Origin: Pseudomonas synxantha
GTDB taxonomy: Bacteria > Pseudomonadota > Gammaproteobacteria > Pseudomonadales > Pseudomonadaceae
Direction of reading: 5' to 3'
NCBI RefSeq assembly: GCF_900105675.1
Contig: NZ_LT629786.1
Location: 3,100,001-3,164,000, forward strand
Length of the DNA: 64,000 nt
The stretch's first letter is position 1; the number at the start of each line of letters is the position of its first letter. Shown piece by piece: positions 54,208-62,890 of this stretch. The notes beneath the pieces are model-generated. The model was not told the origin of the DNA and did no database searches. It saw only the letters and a program-made list of their open reading frames with translations. A program made the position numbers and the translations under genes.

Positions 54208-55902
54208 ATGCAAACGCCTTTTATCGACACCCGCTGCCACCACGCCTTACGCCTTGCCTGCAACATCAACACTTACCCGCACAAGTTCTGTTTGAGCCAA
54301 TCCAATCGAAAACTCGTCAGTTCCCTGATGGATGAATGCCCGGGCGTGCAGACATTGGTCGAACAGCTGTGCCAGATGCAGGCGCTGCTGGCACCCAAGC
54401 TGCCACTCACCGGCACGAGCGCACTGTGGAAATCCCGCGAGGCGCATCTGCAGCAAACCCAGATACACACCACCGTCGACACGGAACCTTTACCCGACGG
54501 CACCCTGACCGATATTGCGCGGCTGCTCGATCTGCAGCTGTTTGAAACCGTACTCTCGACCATGCCATGCGAAGCCAAGGGTGCCCCATCCTCGCATGAC
54601 GCTGTTAGCCTGGCGTGCCAATGCGTTTGGCTTTCTGAGCTACTGGCGCTGGTCATACTGGGTATCGCCAGGGCAACCCTTGATGAGACCGGCCGTTGCA
54701 GCATCACGCCGTCCTCGGACGCCATGCGCATGCACCTTCGACGAGTGTGGTTTGGTTCAGCCCTGGAGCAGGCATCCCTTGCGTCTGCCTCCCTGGCCAT
54801 CCAGAGCCTTGCCATCGTGGCCGCCGACCCGGCTCGACGAAACCAGCTGCAGAACGCCAGGGTATCGGCACTCACTGTATTTCCCCAGCATTGGCGACTA
54901 CCGCCAGACTACGGTCCCGTGGCCGGATTATTATTCGATCAACTCGAACCCTTGCTGCTGATGATCATTCACGCGGTCCATGGGGCACAGCACCCTGGAA
55001 CCCCACCCTTCGATCATCGCCACGCCGCGCAGAAAGGCATCACGCCGGTCTACGAACTTGTCTGTCAGATTCAAGCGCAACTCCCCGTGGTTGACCGGCT
55101 GTTCGATTTCTCTGGAGGCGGACTGATCCTGGGAACGCGCAACCTGGCGAGTGGCGCCATCGAGACAGCCGAAAAACTTGCAGAAATAAAGTTCGGCGAC
55201 AATTGGCACGGCAAGGCCACCTCTGATGCACAGAAGGCCTACCTGTTGAACCGGCTCAAACGCTGCGCCCATATTGAAGTGCTCGATTTCGAACTGCTGC
55301 AACACCATACAAAAGACAGTGCCGTTGAAGTGGATGTCGATTTTTTCATCCGGGATAACCTGCACGGCCAGATTTATGGCGTTCAGCTCAAACACCTCAA
55401 GAAGCGCTCCCATAGCGGTCTACTGGGATGGCTCAGCCTGCTCCGGGAGCCGGCCAGTGGGTTGGGCAACCTGGTCCGACAGTTGGAAAACCTGGTGCTG
55501 GTTGCCCGCGACGATGAGAAGGCTCGGGCGGTGCTGATCGGCAACGGGCTCACACCGGCCGAATGCGAGCGCATCATACCGGTAGGCTTGCACAATGTCG
55601 GCAGCATGGACATGTGGTCACTTCAAAACGGCATTCTGCTCTATGACATGCACACGTTTGTGAACCTGGTGGCCGGTAGGGCTGCGGTCGAAATCGGCAT
55701 GGTCGACGGGCAAATCATTCATCGGCCGGCGGCCGCCCGCGAAGGACCTCCTCCCAGCCCTCATGCTCCGGACTCGGCCATTGATGCCTACCTGGCCGAT
55801 CCCCTGTTCCAGCACCTGTCCCGGTTTGACAGCGCTGCCAGGGTCAGCCGACGGGTGTGTATCGGCGCGCATACCGTTGTTGCCCATGGACTGGGCATAT
55901 GA
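54208..55902 (+). CDS. unknown protein with PD-(D/E)XK nuclease-like motifs
   Basis: The product is 564 residues from ATG 54208; the start is uncertain because no ribosome site is visible and ATG 54328 is an alternative. The N-terminal 300 residues are helical and unfamiliar. Between 319 and 400 there is a helix with acidic residues (AEKLAEIKFGDN, E322/E326), then VEVDVDFFIRDN (D376, D378), then YGVQLKHL (Q393-x-K395). An acidic residue on one strand followed by Q/E-x-K on the next is the core of PD-(D/E)XK nucleases. The segment after it, LENLVLVARDDEKARAVLIG, is alpha/beta. I do not recognise a family. The gene stands alone and is divergent from the cytochrome gene. Confidence 0.65.
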   Translation: MQTPFIDTRCHHALRLACNINTYPHKFCLSQSNRKLVSSLMDECPGVQTLVEQLCQMQALLAPKLPLTGTSALWKSREAHLQQTQIHTTVDTEPLPDGTLTDIARLLDLQLFETVLSTMPCEAKGAPSSHDAVSLACQCVWLSELLALVILGIARATLDETGRCSITPSSDAMRMHLRRVWFGSALEQASLASASLAIQSLAIVAADPARRNQLQNARVSALTVFPQHWRLPPDYGPVAGLLFDQLEPLLLMIIHAVHGAQHPGTPPFDHRHAAQKGITPVYELVCQIQAQLPVVDRLFDFSGGGLILGTRNLASGAIETAEKLAEIKFGDNWHGKATSDAQKAYLLNRLKRCAHIEVLDFELLQHHTKDSAVEVDVDFFIRDNLHGQIYGVQLKHLKKRSHSGLLGWLSLLREPASGLGNLVRQLENLVLVARDDEKARAVLIGNGLTPAECERIIPVGLHNVGSMDMWSLQNGILLYDMHTFVNLVAGRAAVEIGMVDGQIIHRPAAAREGPPPSPHAPDSAIDAYLADPLFQHLSRFDSAARVSRRVCIGAHTVVAHGLGI

Positions 55903-55973
55903 GCCAAACGGTGAACTTCCACTGCTCGTCGTCAGTCAGCTGAAAGGACTCTCATAATCACAGTGGGTGGGCG

Positions 55974-56774
55974 ATGCAGATTTCCTTGCAGCAACAAGTG
56001 GCCCTGGTCACCGGCGCCAGCTCCGGCATTGGCGCCGGTGCCGCCAAAGCCCTGGCCGCAGCGGGTGCGGCGGTGGTGCTCAACTACAATTCCCAGGCGG
56101 CACCGGCCGAGGCCCTCGCCGCGCAGATCAATGCCGCCGGTGGCCAGGCGCTTGCCATCGGTGGCGATGTGTCCAAGGAAGCAGACGTCGAACGCCTGTT
56201 CGCCCAGACGCTCGACGCCTTCGGCCACCTGGATATCCTGGTGGCCAACTCCGGCTTGCAAAAAGACGCCAATCTGGTCGATATGACCCTTGAGGACTGG
56301 AACACCGTGATCAGCGTCAACCTCACCGGGCAATTCCTTTGTGCCCGTGCGGCCGTGCGTATTTTCAATCGTCAGGGTATTCGCGAAGGCGTGTCCCGCG
56401 CCGCCGGTAAAATCATCCATATGAGCTCGGTGCATCAACTCATCCCCTGGGCCGGGCATGTGAATTATGCGGCGTCCAAGGGCGGTGTGGAGATGCTGAT
56501 GCGCACCCTCGCCCAGGAAGTCAGCGAGCAACGTATCCGCATCAATGGTATTGCGCCCGGCGCTATTCGTACGGCAATCAACCGTGCGGCCACAGAAGGT
56601 GCGGCAGAAAAAGAATTGCTCAAATTGATTCCTTACGGCCGCGTGGGTGATGTGGAGGACGTGGCCAATGCGGTGGTTTGGCTGGCCAGCGATGCGTCTG
56701 ATTATGTCGTCGGCAGCACCCTGTTCATTGATGGCGGCATGAGCCTTTATCCGGAGTTCCGTGGCAATGGTTGA
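55974..56774 (+). CDS. short-chain dehydrogenase/reductase, glucose 1-dehydrogenase-like
   Basis: The product is 266 residues. The NAD(P) loop is TGASSGIGAGAAKAL, the structural motif is ANSGLQKDANL (N-S-G variant of NNAG), the catalytic Ser is in HMSSVHQL, and the Y-x-x-x-K is in NYAASKGG. The C-terminal LFIDGGMSLYP is typical of classical SDRs that oxidise glucose. Its stop overlaps the GH15 start by 8 bases. The pair suggests processing of a glucan or trehalose-like sugar and then oxidation of the glucose. Confidence 0.9.
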   Translation: MQISLQQQVALVTGASSGIGAGAAKALAAAGAAVVLNYNSQAAPAEALAAQINAAGGQALAIGGDVSKEADVERLFAQTLDAFGHLDILVANSGLQKDANLVDMTLEDWNTVISVNLTGQFLCARAAVRIFNRQGIREGVSRAAGKIIHMSSVHQLIPWAGHVNYAASKGGVEMLMRTLAQEVSEQRIRINGIAPGAIRTAINRAATEGAAEKELLKLIPYGRVGDVEDVANAVVWLASDASDYVVGSTLFIDGGMSLYPEFRGNG

Positions 56775-58593
56775 TTTGAAGACAGAACCCCAAAGCGCCA
56801 TCGATGCCCACGGCATCATCGGCGATATGCGCAGCGCGGCGCTGGTGAACGACCGGGGCAGTATCGACTTTTTCTGTTGGCCCGAATTCGACAGCCCATC
56901 GATCTTCTGCGCGCTGCTCGACACGCCCGATGCCGGCACGTTCCAGCTCACCCCGGACTTGCCCAACGCCCGCCGCGAACAGATCTACCTGCCCGACACC
57001 AACGTGCTGCAAACCCGCTGGCTCAGCGACGCGGCGGTGGTAGAAGTCACCGACCTGCTGGCGGTCAGCGAAGAGGTCGACGAGCTGCCTTTGCTGATTC
57101 GCCGGGTACGGGTGGTCAGCGGCCAAGCCACCCTGCACCTGCGCTGCGCCGTGCGCCACGACTACGCGCGTGCCAAGACTCACGCCACAGCCAGCAATAG
57201 CGGTGTGCTGTTCAGCGCCGACGGCCAGCCCGGCCTGCGCCTGGTAGGCAGCCACCCGCTGACCCTCGAAGACCATGCAGCCGTCACCAGTTTCACCCTG
57301 GCCCAGGACGAAGGCGCCGAATTCGTGCTCGGCGGCCAGGACGATCCTCGGGTGGTCAATGACTGCACCGACCTATACCTGGAGCGCACCCTTAAGTTCT
57401 GGCGCGGCTGGATCTCCCAGTCCAATTACCGTGGGCGCTGGCGCGAAATGGTCAACCGCTCGGCCTTGGCGTTGAAGCTTTTGACGTCGCGCAAGCACGG
57501 CGCAATCATCGCCGCCGCTACCTTCGGCCTGCCGGAAACCCCCGGCGGCGAACGCAATTGGGATTACCGCTACACCTGGGTGCGCGACGCCTCGTTCACC
57601 GTCTACGCGTTCATGCGCCTGGGTTTTGTCGAAGAGGCCAATGCCTATATGCGTTGGCTCAAAGGCCGGGTCAGCGACTGCTGCGGGCAGCCGACCAAGA
57701 TCAACATCCTCTACGGCATCGACGGTCGCCAGGAACTGCCGGAAACCACACTTGACCATCTGAGCGGCCACGGCGGCGCCCAACCGGTGCGCGTGGGCAA
57801 TGAAGCGTTTGACCAGATCCAGCTGGATATCTATGGCGAACTGATGGACGCGGTGTACCTGGTCAACAAGTACGGCGAAGCCATCTCCCACGAAGGCTGG
57901 AAACACACGGTGGAAGTGGTCGACCAAGTGTGTGAGATCTGGAACCGCAAGGACGTAGGCATCTGGGAAATGCGCGGCGAGCAGCACCACTTCCTGCATT
58001 CGCGCCTGATGTGTTGGGTGGCCGTGGATCGCGCCATACGCCTGGCGTCCAAACGTTCACTGCCGGCACCGTTCGCCCGCTGGGATCAGACGCGTCAGGC
58101 GATCTACGCCGACATCTGGAGCAACTTCTGGAACGAGGAGCGCGGGCATTTTGTGCAGCATATCGGCAGCACTGCGCTGGACGGTTCGATGCTGTTGATG
58201 CCGCTGGTGCGCTTTGTAGCGGCGACCGACCCGCGCTGGCTGTCGACACTGGAAGCGATCCAGAAAAGCCTGGTGCGCGACGGCATGGTCTACCGTTATC
58301 GCAACGACGACAGCCAGATCGATGGGCTGCAAGGCACCGAGGGCGCGTTTGCCGCCTGCTCGTTCTGGTATGTCGAATGCCTGGCCCGCGCCGGCCAAGT
58401 GGAAAAAGCCCATCTGGAATTTGAACAGTTGCTGCGTTACGCCAACCCCCTGGGGTTATACGCCGAAGAATTCGACAGCCAGGCCCGGCACCTGGGCAAT
58501 ACGCCCCAGGCCTTAAGCCATTTGGCGTTGATCAGTGCGGCGACGTTCCTGGACCGCAAGCTCAGCGGGGAGAAGACCGTATGGCAACCCTGA
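56767..58593 (+). CDS. glycoside hydrolase family 15 protein (glucoamylase/trehalase-like)
   Basis: The product is 608 residues from ATG 56767; a GTG at 56761 is possible. The N-terminal beta-sandwich domain begins with IIGDMRSAALVNDRGSIDFF and CWPEFDSPSIFCALLD, and the (alpha/alpha)6 barrel starts around residue 230 with ERNWDYRYTWVRDASFTVYA, the GH15 signature. The catalytic glutamates probably lie in GIWEMRGEQHHF and LYAEEFDSQ. There is no signal peptide, so it acts in the cytoplasm on oligosaccharides such as trehalose or maltodextrins. It overlaps genes on both sides (8 and 13 bases) in one operon. Confidence 0.92.
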   Translation: MVDLKTEPQSAIDAHGIIGDMRSAALVNDRGSIDFFCWPEFDSPSIFCALLDTPDAGTFQLTPDLPNARREQIYLPDTNVLQTRWLSDAAVVEVTDLLAVSEEVDELPLLIRRVRVVSGQATLHLRCAVRHDYARAKTHATASNSGVLFSADGQPGLRLVGSHPLTLEDHAAVTSFTLAQDEGAEFVLGGQDDPRVVNDCTDLYLERTLKFWRGWISQSNYRGRWREMVNRSALALKLLTSRKHGAIIAAATFGLPETPGGERNWDYRYTWVRDASFTVYAFMRLGFVEEANAYMRWLKGRVSDCCGQPTKINILYGIDGRQELPETTLDHLSGHGGAQPVRVGNEAFDQIQLDIYGELMDAVYLVNKYGEAISHEGWKHTVEVVDQVCEIWNRKDVGIWEMRGEQHHFLHSRLMCWVAVDRAIRLASKRSLPAPFARWDQTRQAIYADIWSNFWNEERGHFVQHIGSTALDGSMLLMPLVRFVAATDPRWLSTLEAIQKSLVRDGMVYRYRNDDSQIDGLQGTEGAFAACSFWYVECLARAGQVEKAHLEFEQLLRYANPLGLYAEEFDSQARHLGNTPQALSHLALISAATFLDRKLSGEKTVWQP

Positions 58594-59492
58594 ATGCCCC
58601 CGCCCCATTGCTCTATGTGCGCACCTCCGTGTTGGATGTAGCTTACGAGACCCATGGCCCCGTCGCAGGTGAGCCGGTGATCCTGCTGCATGGCTTCCCC
58701 TACGACCCACGCGGCTACGATGAGATCGCGCCAACGCTGGCCGAGCGTGGTTATCGGGTGTTGGTGCCGTATCTGCGCGGTTATGGCCCGACGCGATTTA
58801 TCAATGATCAAGTGATGCGCTCCGGCCAACAGGCGGCGCTGGCCAAGGACCTGCTGGATTTTATGGATGCCCTGGCAATACCCCAGGCTACTCTCGCAGG
58901 GTTTGACTGGGGTGGGCGCGCCGCGTGTATTGTCGCGGCGCTGTGGCCGCAACGGGTGCGCGGGCTGGTGACCGGCGATGGCTACAACATCCAGGACATC
59001 GCCAAGTCAATCGCGCCTCGGGCTGCGGAAACTGAGCATCGTTTGTGGTACCAGTATTACTTTCATACCCAGCGCGGGGTCGACGGTCTAACCGCTAACC
59101 GCCGTGAGCTTTGCGAGTTGTTATGGCGGCTCTGGTCACCGACCTGGCTTGAAGGGCCAAGCCTGTACGGCAATACCGCGCCATCGTTTGATAACCCGGA
59201 TTTTGTCGCGGTGGTGATTCACTCCTATCGCCATCGATTCATGTATGCACCGGGTGACCCCGCGCTGGAATTCATCGAGCAGGCATTGGTGCCGCAACCG
59301 GCGATCTCGGTGCCGAGCATTTCATTGTGCGGTGCCGACGATGGCGTGGGCCCGCCCTCTCAAGAAGATGAGGATGTGGAGCGCTTCAGCGGTTTTTATC
59401 GAAGGCACGTGTTGCCTGGCGTGGGCCATAATGTTTTCCAGGAAGCGCCCAAGGTCACGCTGGATGCCTTGCTGGAATTACTGCAGCGCTGA
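58581..59492 (+). CDS. alpha/beta hydrolase, epoxide hydrolase/haloalkane dehalogenase-like
   Basis: The product is 303 residues. The oxyanion motif is LLHGFPYDPRGYDE, and the nucleophile elbow is LAGFDWGGRAA, with Asp109 in the place of Ser. An Asp nucleophile is diagnostic of the epoxide hydrolase and dehalogenase branch. The cap domain and the final His (GVGHNVFQEAP) are present. The substrate is unknown. It is the third gene of the SDR-GH15 operon, whose logic with sugar enzymes is not obvious. Confidence 0.85.
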   Translation: MATLNAPAPLLYVRTSVLDVAYETHGPVAGEPVILLHGFPYDPRGYDEIAPTLAERGYRVLVPYLRGYGPTRFINDQVMRSGQQAALAKDLLDFMDALAIPQATLAGFDWGGRAACIVAALWPQRVRGLVTGDGYNIQDIAKSIAPRAAETEHRLWYQYYFHTQRGVDGLTANRRELCELLWRLWSPTWLEGPSLYGNTAPSFDNPDFVAVVIHSYRHRFMYAPGDPALEFIEQALVPQPAISVPSISLCGADDGVGPPSQEDEDVERFSGFYRRHVLPGVGHNVFQEAPKVTLDALLELLQR

Positions 59493-60446
59493 AAAACGCT
59501 CCCGATAAGCCTGGGGCGTCACCGACAGGGCGCGCAGGAAGCTGCGGCGCAATGTCTCTTCACAGCCAAAGCCGCATTGCAGGGCAATGCGTTTGATTGA
59601 GGTGGTGCTGTCTGCCAACTGTCGGCGTGCGCTTTCGATACGGATCAGTTCAACAGCGCGCGCCGGGGTTTGGCCGGTTTCGGCTCGGTAGTGACGCACA
59701 AAACTACGCTCACTCATGCCGGCCTGCCCCGCCAGGGTGGCGATGTTCAGATCCAGTGTCAGGTGCTCGGCGATCCAGGCGTGCAATTCGGCAAAGCGGC
59801 TGTCGCTCTTTTGCAGGGCCAGCGTCACGCTGAATTGCGCCTGCCCGCCGGGGCGCTTGAGGAACACCACCAGGTGACGCGCTACTTCCAGGGCAAAGGC
59901 GCGCCCCAGGTCCTCTTCCAACAGGGCCAGGCACAGGTCGATCCCGGCGGTCACACCAGCCGACGTCCACACTGCGCCTTGCTGGATGAAAATCGGATTG
60001 GCCTCCACCGTCAGCGCGGGAAACTTGCGCGCCAGTTCTTCACAGCGCGTCCAGTGCGTGGCCACCCGACAGCCGTCGAGCAAGCCACTGGCGGCCAACA
60101 GAAAAGCTCCGGTGCACACCGAAGCCATGCGGCGCGTGTGCCGGGCTTTTTCCCGTACCCATTGCACCAGCGCCGGGTCTTCGGCTACGCCGTACACGCC
60201 CCAGCCACCGGCGATCACCAGGGTGTCGCAAGCCGTGTCGTTGGCGGGCAGCGGTTCGGCCAGCAGCGCCAGGCCGGCAGAGGTCATCACCGGATCAGCC
60301 TGGGCGGCGATCACACTCACCGCGTAGGGCAACGGCAAGCCACGCTGGCGTGCCAGGTCATTGGCGGACGCGAACACCTGCAGGGGTCCGGTCACATCCA
60401 GCACCTGGACATTCTCGAAAGCGAGTACATGAATGATTCTGGGCAT
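59478..60446 (-). CDS. GlxA-family transcriptional regulator (DJ-1/PfpI plus AraC domains)
   Basis: The product is 322 residues from ATG 60446. Residues 1-185 are a DJ-1/PfpI-like domain with MASVCTGAFLLAASGLLDG (nucleophile elbow Cys) and GVTAGIDLCLALLEEDLG. Residues 220-315 are an AraC helix-turn-helix pair with LATLAGQAGMSERSFVRHYR and IKRIALQCGFGCEETLRRSF. It is divergent from the isonitrile hydratase gene, whose product has the same DJ-1 fold, and is the likely regulator of it. Confidence 0.92.
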   Translation of the reverse strand: MPRIIHVLAFENVQVLDVTGPLQVFASANDLARQRGLPLPYAVSVIAAQADPVMTSAGLALLAEPLPANDTACDTLVIAGGWGVYGVAEDPALVQWVREKARHTRRMASVCTGAFLLAASGLLDGCRVATHWTRCEELARKFPALTVEANPIFIQQGAVWTSAGVTAGIDLCLALLEEDLGRAFALEVARHLVVFLKRPGGQAQFSVTLALQKSDSRFAELHAWIAEHLTLDLNIATLAGQAGMSERSFVRHYRAETGQTPARAVELIRIESARRQLADSTTSIKRIALQCGFGCEETLRRSFLRALSVTPQAYRERFSALQ

Positions 60447-60536
60447 GATTGGCGTGATTAGTGGGCTCAATGGCGTATGCGCCAAAGCCTAGGCTCCTAC
60501 AGTGAGGTCGTCCACCCCTTTATCGGAGCTTGATTA

Positions 60537-61217
60537 ATGACTTTGCACATCGGTTTTCTGTTATTCCCCGGTATCCAGCAACTGGACCTTACCGGCCCCT
60601 ATGACGTGCTTGGTTCACTACCCGACGTGAAGCTGCACCTGGTGTGGAAAGACCTGGCGCCGATCACCTCAAGTACCGGCCTGATATTCACGCCGACCAT
60701 GACCTATGCCGACTGTCCGGCCCTGGATGTGTTGTGTGTGCCCGGCGGTGCAGGCGTGGGCCCGTTGATGGAAGACCCGCCCACCCTGGACTTCCTGAAC
60801 ACACAGGCGCAGACCGCACGTTACATAACCTCGGTATGCACCGGCTCGCTGGTATTGGGGGCGGCGGGTTTGCTGCGCGGTCGCAAGGCCACCACCCACT
60901 GGGCTTACCACGACCTGCTCGCGCCGCTCGGCGCCATCCCCGTGCAGGAACGTGTGGTGCGTGACGGCAACCTGTTTACGGGCGGAGGGATCACGGCGGG
61001 AATCGACTTTGCGTTGACCCTGGCGGCCGAGTTGTATAGCGAAGCGGCGGCGCAATTGGTGCAATTGCAGATCGAATATGCGCCGGCCCCGCCGTTTGAC
61101 TCAGGCCGCCCGGAGACTGCGCCCAGGCATGTGCTGGAGGAAGCCAACAAGCGCACGGTAGAGTCGCGCAGAGTGCGTGGGGAGATCGTGGCCCGAGCGG
61201 CTGCGCGGTTGGGTTGA
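60537..61217 (+). CDS. inhA: isonitrile hydratase
   Basis: The product is 226 residues. It hydrates isonitriles (R-NC) to N-substituted formamides. It belongs to the DJ-1/PfpI fold, with the catalytic Cys101 in YITSVCTGSLVLGAAGLLRG, preceded by GFLLFPGIQQLDLTGPYDVL. The whole sequence is closely similar to the Pseudomonas putida InhA I know, including TTHWAYHDLLAPLGAIPV and GGGITAGIDFALTLAAELY, with the same Cys position. A divergent GlxA-type regulator lies 90 bases away. Isonitriles occur as microbial metal-binding natural products, so the role may be detoxification. Confidence 0.9.
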   Translation: MTLHIGFLLFPGIQQLDLTGPYDVLGSLPDVKLHLVWKDLAPITSSTGLIFTPTMTYADCPALDVLCVPGGAGVGPLMEDPPTLDFLNTQAQTARYITSVCTGSLVLGAAGLLRGRKATTHWAYHDLLAPLGAIPVQERVVRDGNLFTGGGITAGIDFALTLAAELYSEAAAQLVQLQIEYAPAPPFDSGRPETAPRHVLEEANKRTVESRRVRGEIVARAAARLG

Positions 61218-61227
61218 ATGTTCATCC

Positions 61228-61255
61228 GTGGCGAGGGAGCTTGCTCCCTCGCCAC
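61228..61255. repeat. REP palindrome
   Basis: GTGGCGAGGGAGC-TTGCTCCCTCGCCAC is a near-perfect hairpin 11 bases after inhA. Bases 61228-61247 are repeated in exact inverse at 61527-61546, so the pair brackets the REP cluster. Confidence 0.8.
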
Positions 61256-61290
61256 AGTACAGCGCTGCTCCTTAACTGACGGGCATCTCA

Positions 61291-61476
61291 GCATCAGTAT
61301 CTACACATCTCCTGGTATGGCCCTGTGGGAGGGGGCTTGCTCCCGATGGCTGCTTCAGGGCCGACCAAGATGCCGGATCAGACCGAGTACATATCCGTTA
61401 CCGCAGGAATGGATATGTACTCGGTATAACTGTGTCGGCTGTCAGGCCGCCTTCGCGAGCAAGCCCGCTCCCACAG
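61291..61476. repeat. inverted duplication of the 3' module of the long structured repeat
   Basis: Bases 61324-61400 match, in reverse complement, the last 75 bases of the repeat copies (GGATATGTACTCGGTCTGAT through the terminal REP). Bases 61396-61476 match the same module in direct orientation. The centre is a 15-bp perfect palindrome arm pair (61382-61396 with 61411-61425) with a 14-base loop. CAGTATCTACACATCT near 61292 resembles the 5' end of the full element. Confidence 0.75.
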
Positions 61477-61526
61477 TTGGATCGTGGGGTATCAGGTAGA
61501 TGAGCATCGGCTGTCGGGCCGTCACA

Positions 61527-61546
61527 GGAGCAAGCTCCCTCGCCAC
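61527..61546. repeat. REP half, inverse of 61228-61247
   Basis: GGAGCAAGCTCCCTCGCCAC is the exact reverse complement of 61228-61247 and closes the 359-base repeat-filled gap between inhA and the LysE gene. Confidence 0.75.
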
Positions 61547-61576
61547 AAAAAAGCTTGCTTGGCGTCCAGCGTGTCT

Positions 61577-62206
61577 TCAGGCAGGACGAGACATCACCGC
61601 CAAACGCACAGCCAGCACCATCAACACGGTCGCCAGGCCCCACTTCTGCAGCCAGGCGCTTTTTGAACGCTTGGCAAAGAAGCGACTGAGCGCACCGCCA
61701 AACATCCCCAGCAGCGCGTGAAACACGCCTGCAATCAGCGTCAGCACGCCACCCAGCACCATTAATTGAACGGCGATGGGCCCAGCCTCCGGTTGCACAA
61801 ACTGCGGCAGGAACACCATGAAAAACAACAGCGCCTTGGGGTTGAGCAAACTGTTGAGCATGGCCTGTAGAAATACCCGGCCCAGGGCCACGCGGTCGAC
61901 GTGCGCAGTGTCCGCGCCGGGGCGCTGCTGCAAGGTCTTGAACACCAGCCATAGCAGGTAGATCACACCGGCGTAACGAATCAAGTCAAACGCTGGCGGC
62001 CAACTGGCGACCAACGCCGTCACTCCCATGACGGTCAACGCCGTCAGCAACAGGTCTGCCACAGCGATGCCCAGGGCCGACGCACAGCCTCCGCGCCAGC
62101 CATGGGTCACACCATGGCTGATCACAAACGCCATATTTGGCCCCGGTGACAGCAGCAACAGCAAAACAGCGCCGGAAAAAACCGCAAGAGTGACGAGGCT
62201 GATCAT
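61577..62206 (-). CDS. LysE/RhtB-family amino acid exporter
   Basis: The product is 209 residues with six membrane segments. It begins LLLLLSPGPNMAFVISHGVT, with the S-P-G-P-N motif, then GWRGGCASALGIAVADLLL. LLNPKALLFFMVFLPQFV at about 118-135 is the family signature. Members export lysine, threonine, homoserine lactones or similar compounds; the substrate is unknown. Monocistronic, divergent from the second FecI-like sigma gene. Confidence 0.92.
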   Translation of the reverse strand: MISLVTLAVFSGAVLLLLLSPGPNMAFVISHGVTHGWRGGCASALGIAVADLLLTALTVMGVTALVASWPPAFDLIRYAGVIYLLWLVFKTLQQRPGADTAHVDRVALGRVFLQAMLNSLLNPKALLFFMVFLPQFVQPEAGPIAVQLMVLGGVLTLIAGVFHALLGMFGGALSRFFAKRSKSAWLQKWGLATVLMVLAVRLAVMSRPA

Positions 62207-62331
62207 GGGTGAACCGTCCGCCGGGAAAAGCCCAGATTAATCGGCGTGTACAGCGCACACAAAAAATTGTGCTGGATACATTGCTTGCGCAGAAAACCAG
62301 ATGATTGCTGAATGCCACGATCAACGTCTAG

Positions 62332-62352
62332 AATGCGAAACATTATCAATTA
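62332..62352 (+). promoter_or_regulatory. possible Fur box upstream of the second FecI-type gene
   Basis: AATGCGAAACATTATCAATTA has the right half (CATTATCA) of a Fur box, 17 bases before the start. The left half is poor. Confidence 0.35.
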
Positions 62353-62368
62353 AGTTTGCTGCGCCGGG

Positions 62369-62890
62369 ATGACCATGTCGAGCGATCACCCTCTGGACCC
62401 TGCCGCCATCGGCCAGCTTTACCAGGCCCACCATTCCTGGCTGCGCGGCTGGTTGAGCCGGCGCACCGGCTGCCGTGAACACGCCGCCGACCTGGCGCAG
62501 GAAACCTTCGTGCGCCTGCTCAACGCACGCAAGCACCAGACCTTGCAGCAGCCGCGGGCCTATTTAAGCAGCATTGCGCGCAGCTTGATGATCGACCAAT
62601 ACCGGCGTCGCGAGCTGGAACGCGCCTATCTGGAAAGCCTGGCGCACTTCCCCCAAGTCGAGGTGCCGAGCGAAGAAACCCGCTTGCTGATCCTCGACAG
62701 CCTGGAGCGCATCGACCGTTTGCTTGACCAGCTCAAGCCGCGGGTGCGCGAGGCGTTCCTGTTGGCGCAACTGGACGGCCTGACCTGCCCGCAAATCGCC
62801 CTGCGCCTGGGCGTATCCAGGGCCACGGTGGAACGTGACCTGTCCAAGGCACTGCACGCTTGTTATCGGCTGCGCTATGCCGAACTCTGA
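62369..62890 (+). CDS. ECF sigma factor, iron-starvation FecI type
   Basis: The product is 173 residues; the ATG at 62375 is an alternative start. Region 2 has REHAADLAQETFVRLLNARK and AYLSSIARSLMIDQYRR. Region 4 has LKPRVREAFLLAQLDGLTCP, then QIALRLGVSRATVERDLSKA. This is the FecI/FiuI-like group that controls a TonB-dependent receptor. It overlaps the FecR gene by 14 bases, and a gene that begins like a receptor follows at the window edge. Confidence 0.93.
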   Translation: MTMSSDHPLDPAAIGQLYQAHHSWLRGWLSRRTGCREHAADLAQETFVRLLNARKHQTLQQPRAYLSSIARSLMIDQYRRRELERAYLESLAHFPQVEVPSEETRLLILDSLERIDRLLDQLKPRVREAFLLAQLDGLTCPQIALRLGVSRATVERDLSKALHACYRLRYAEL

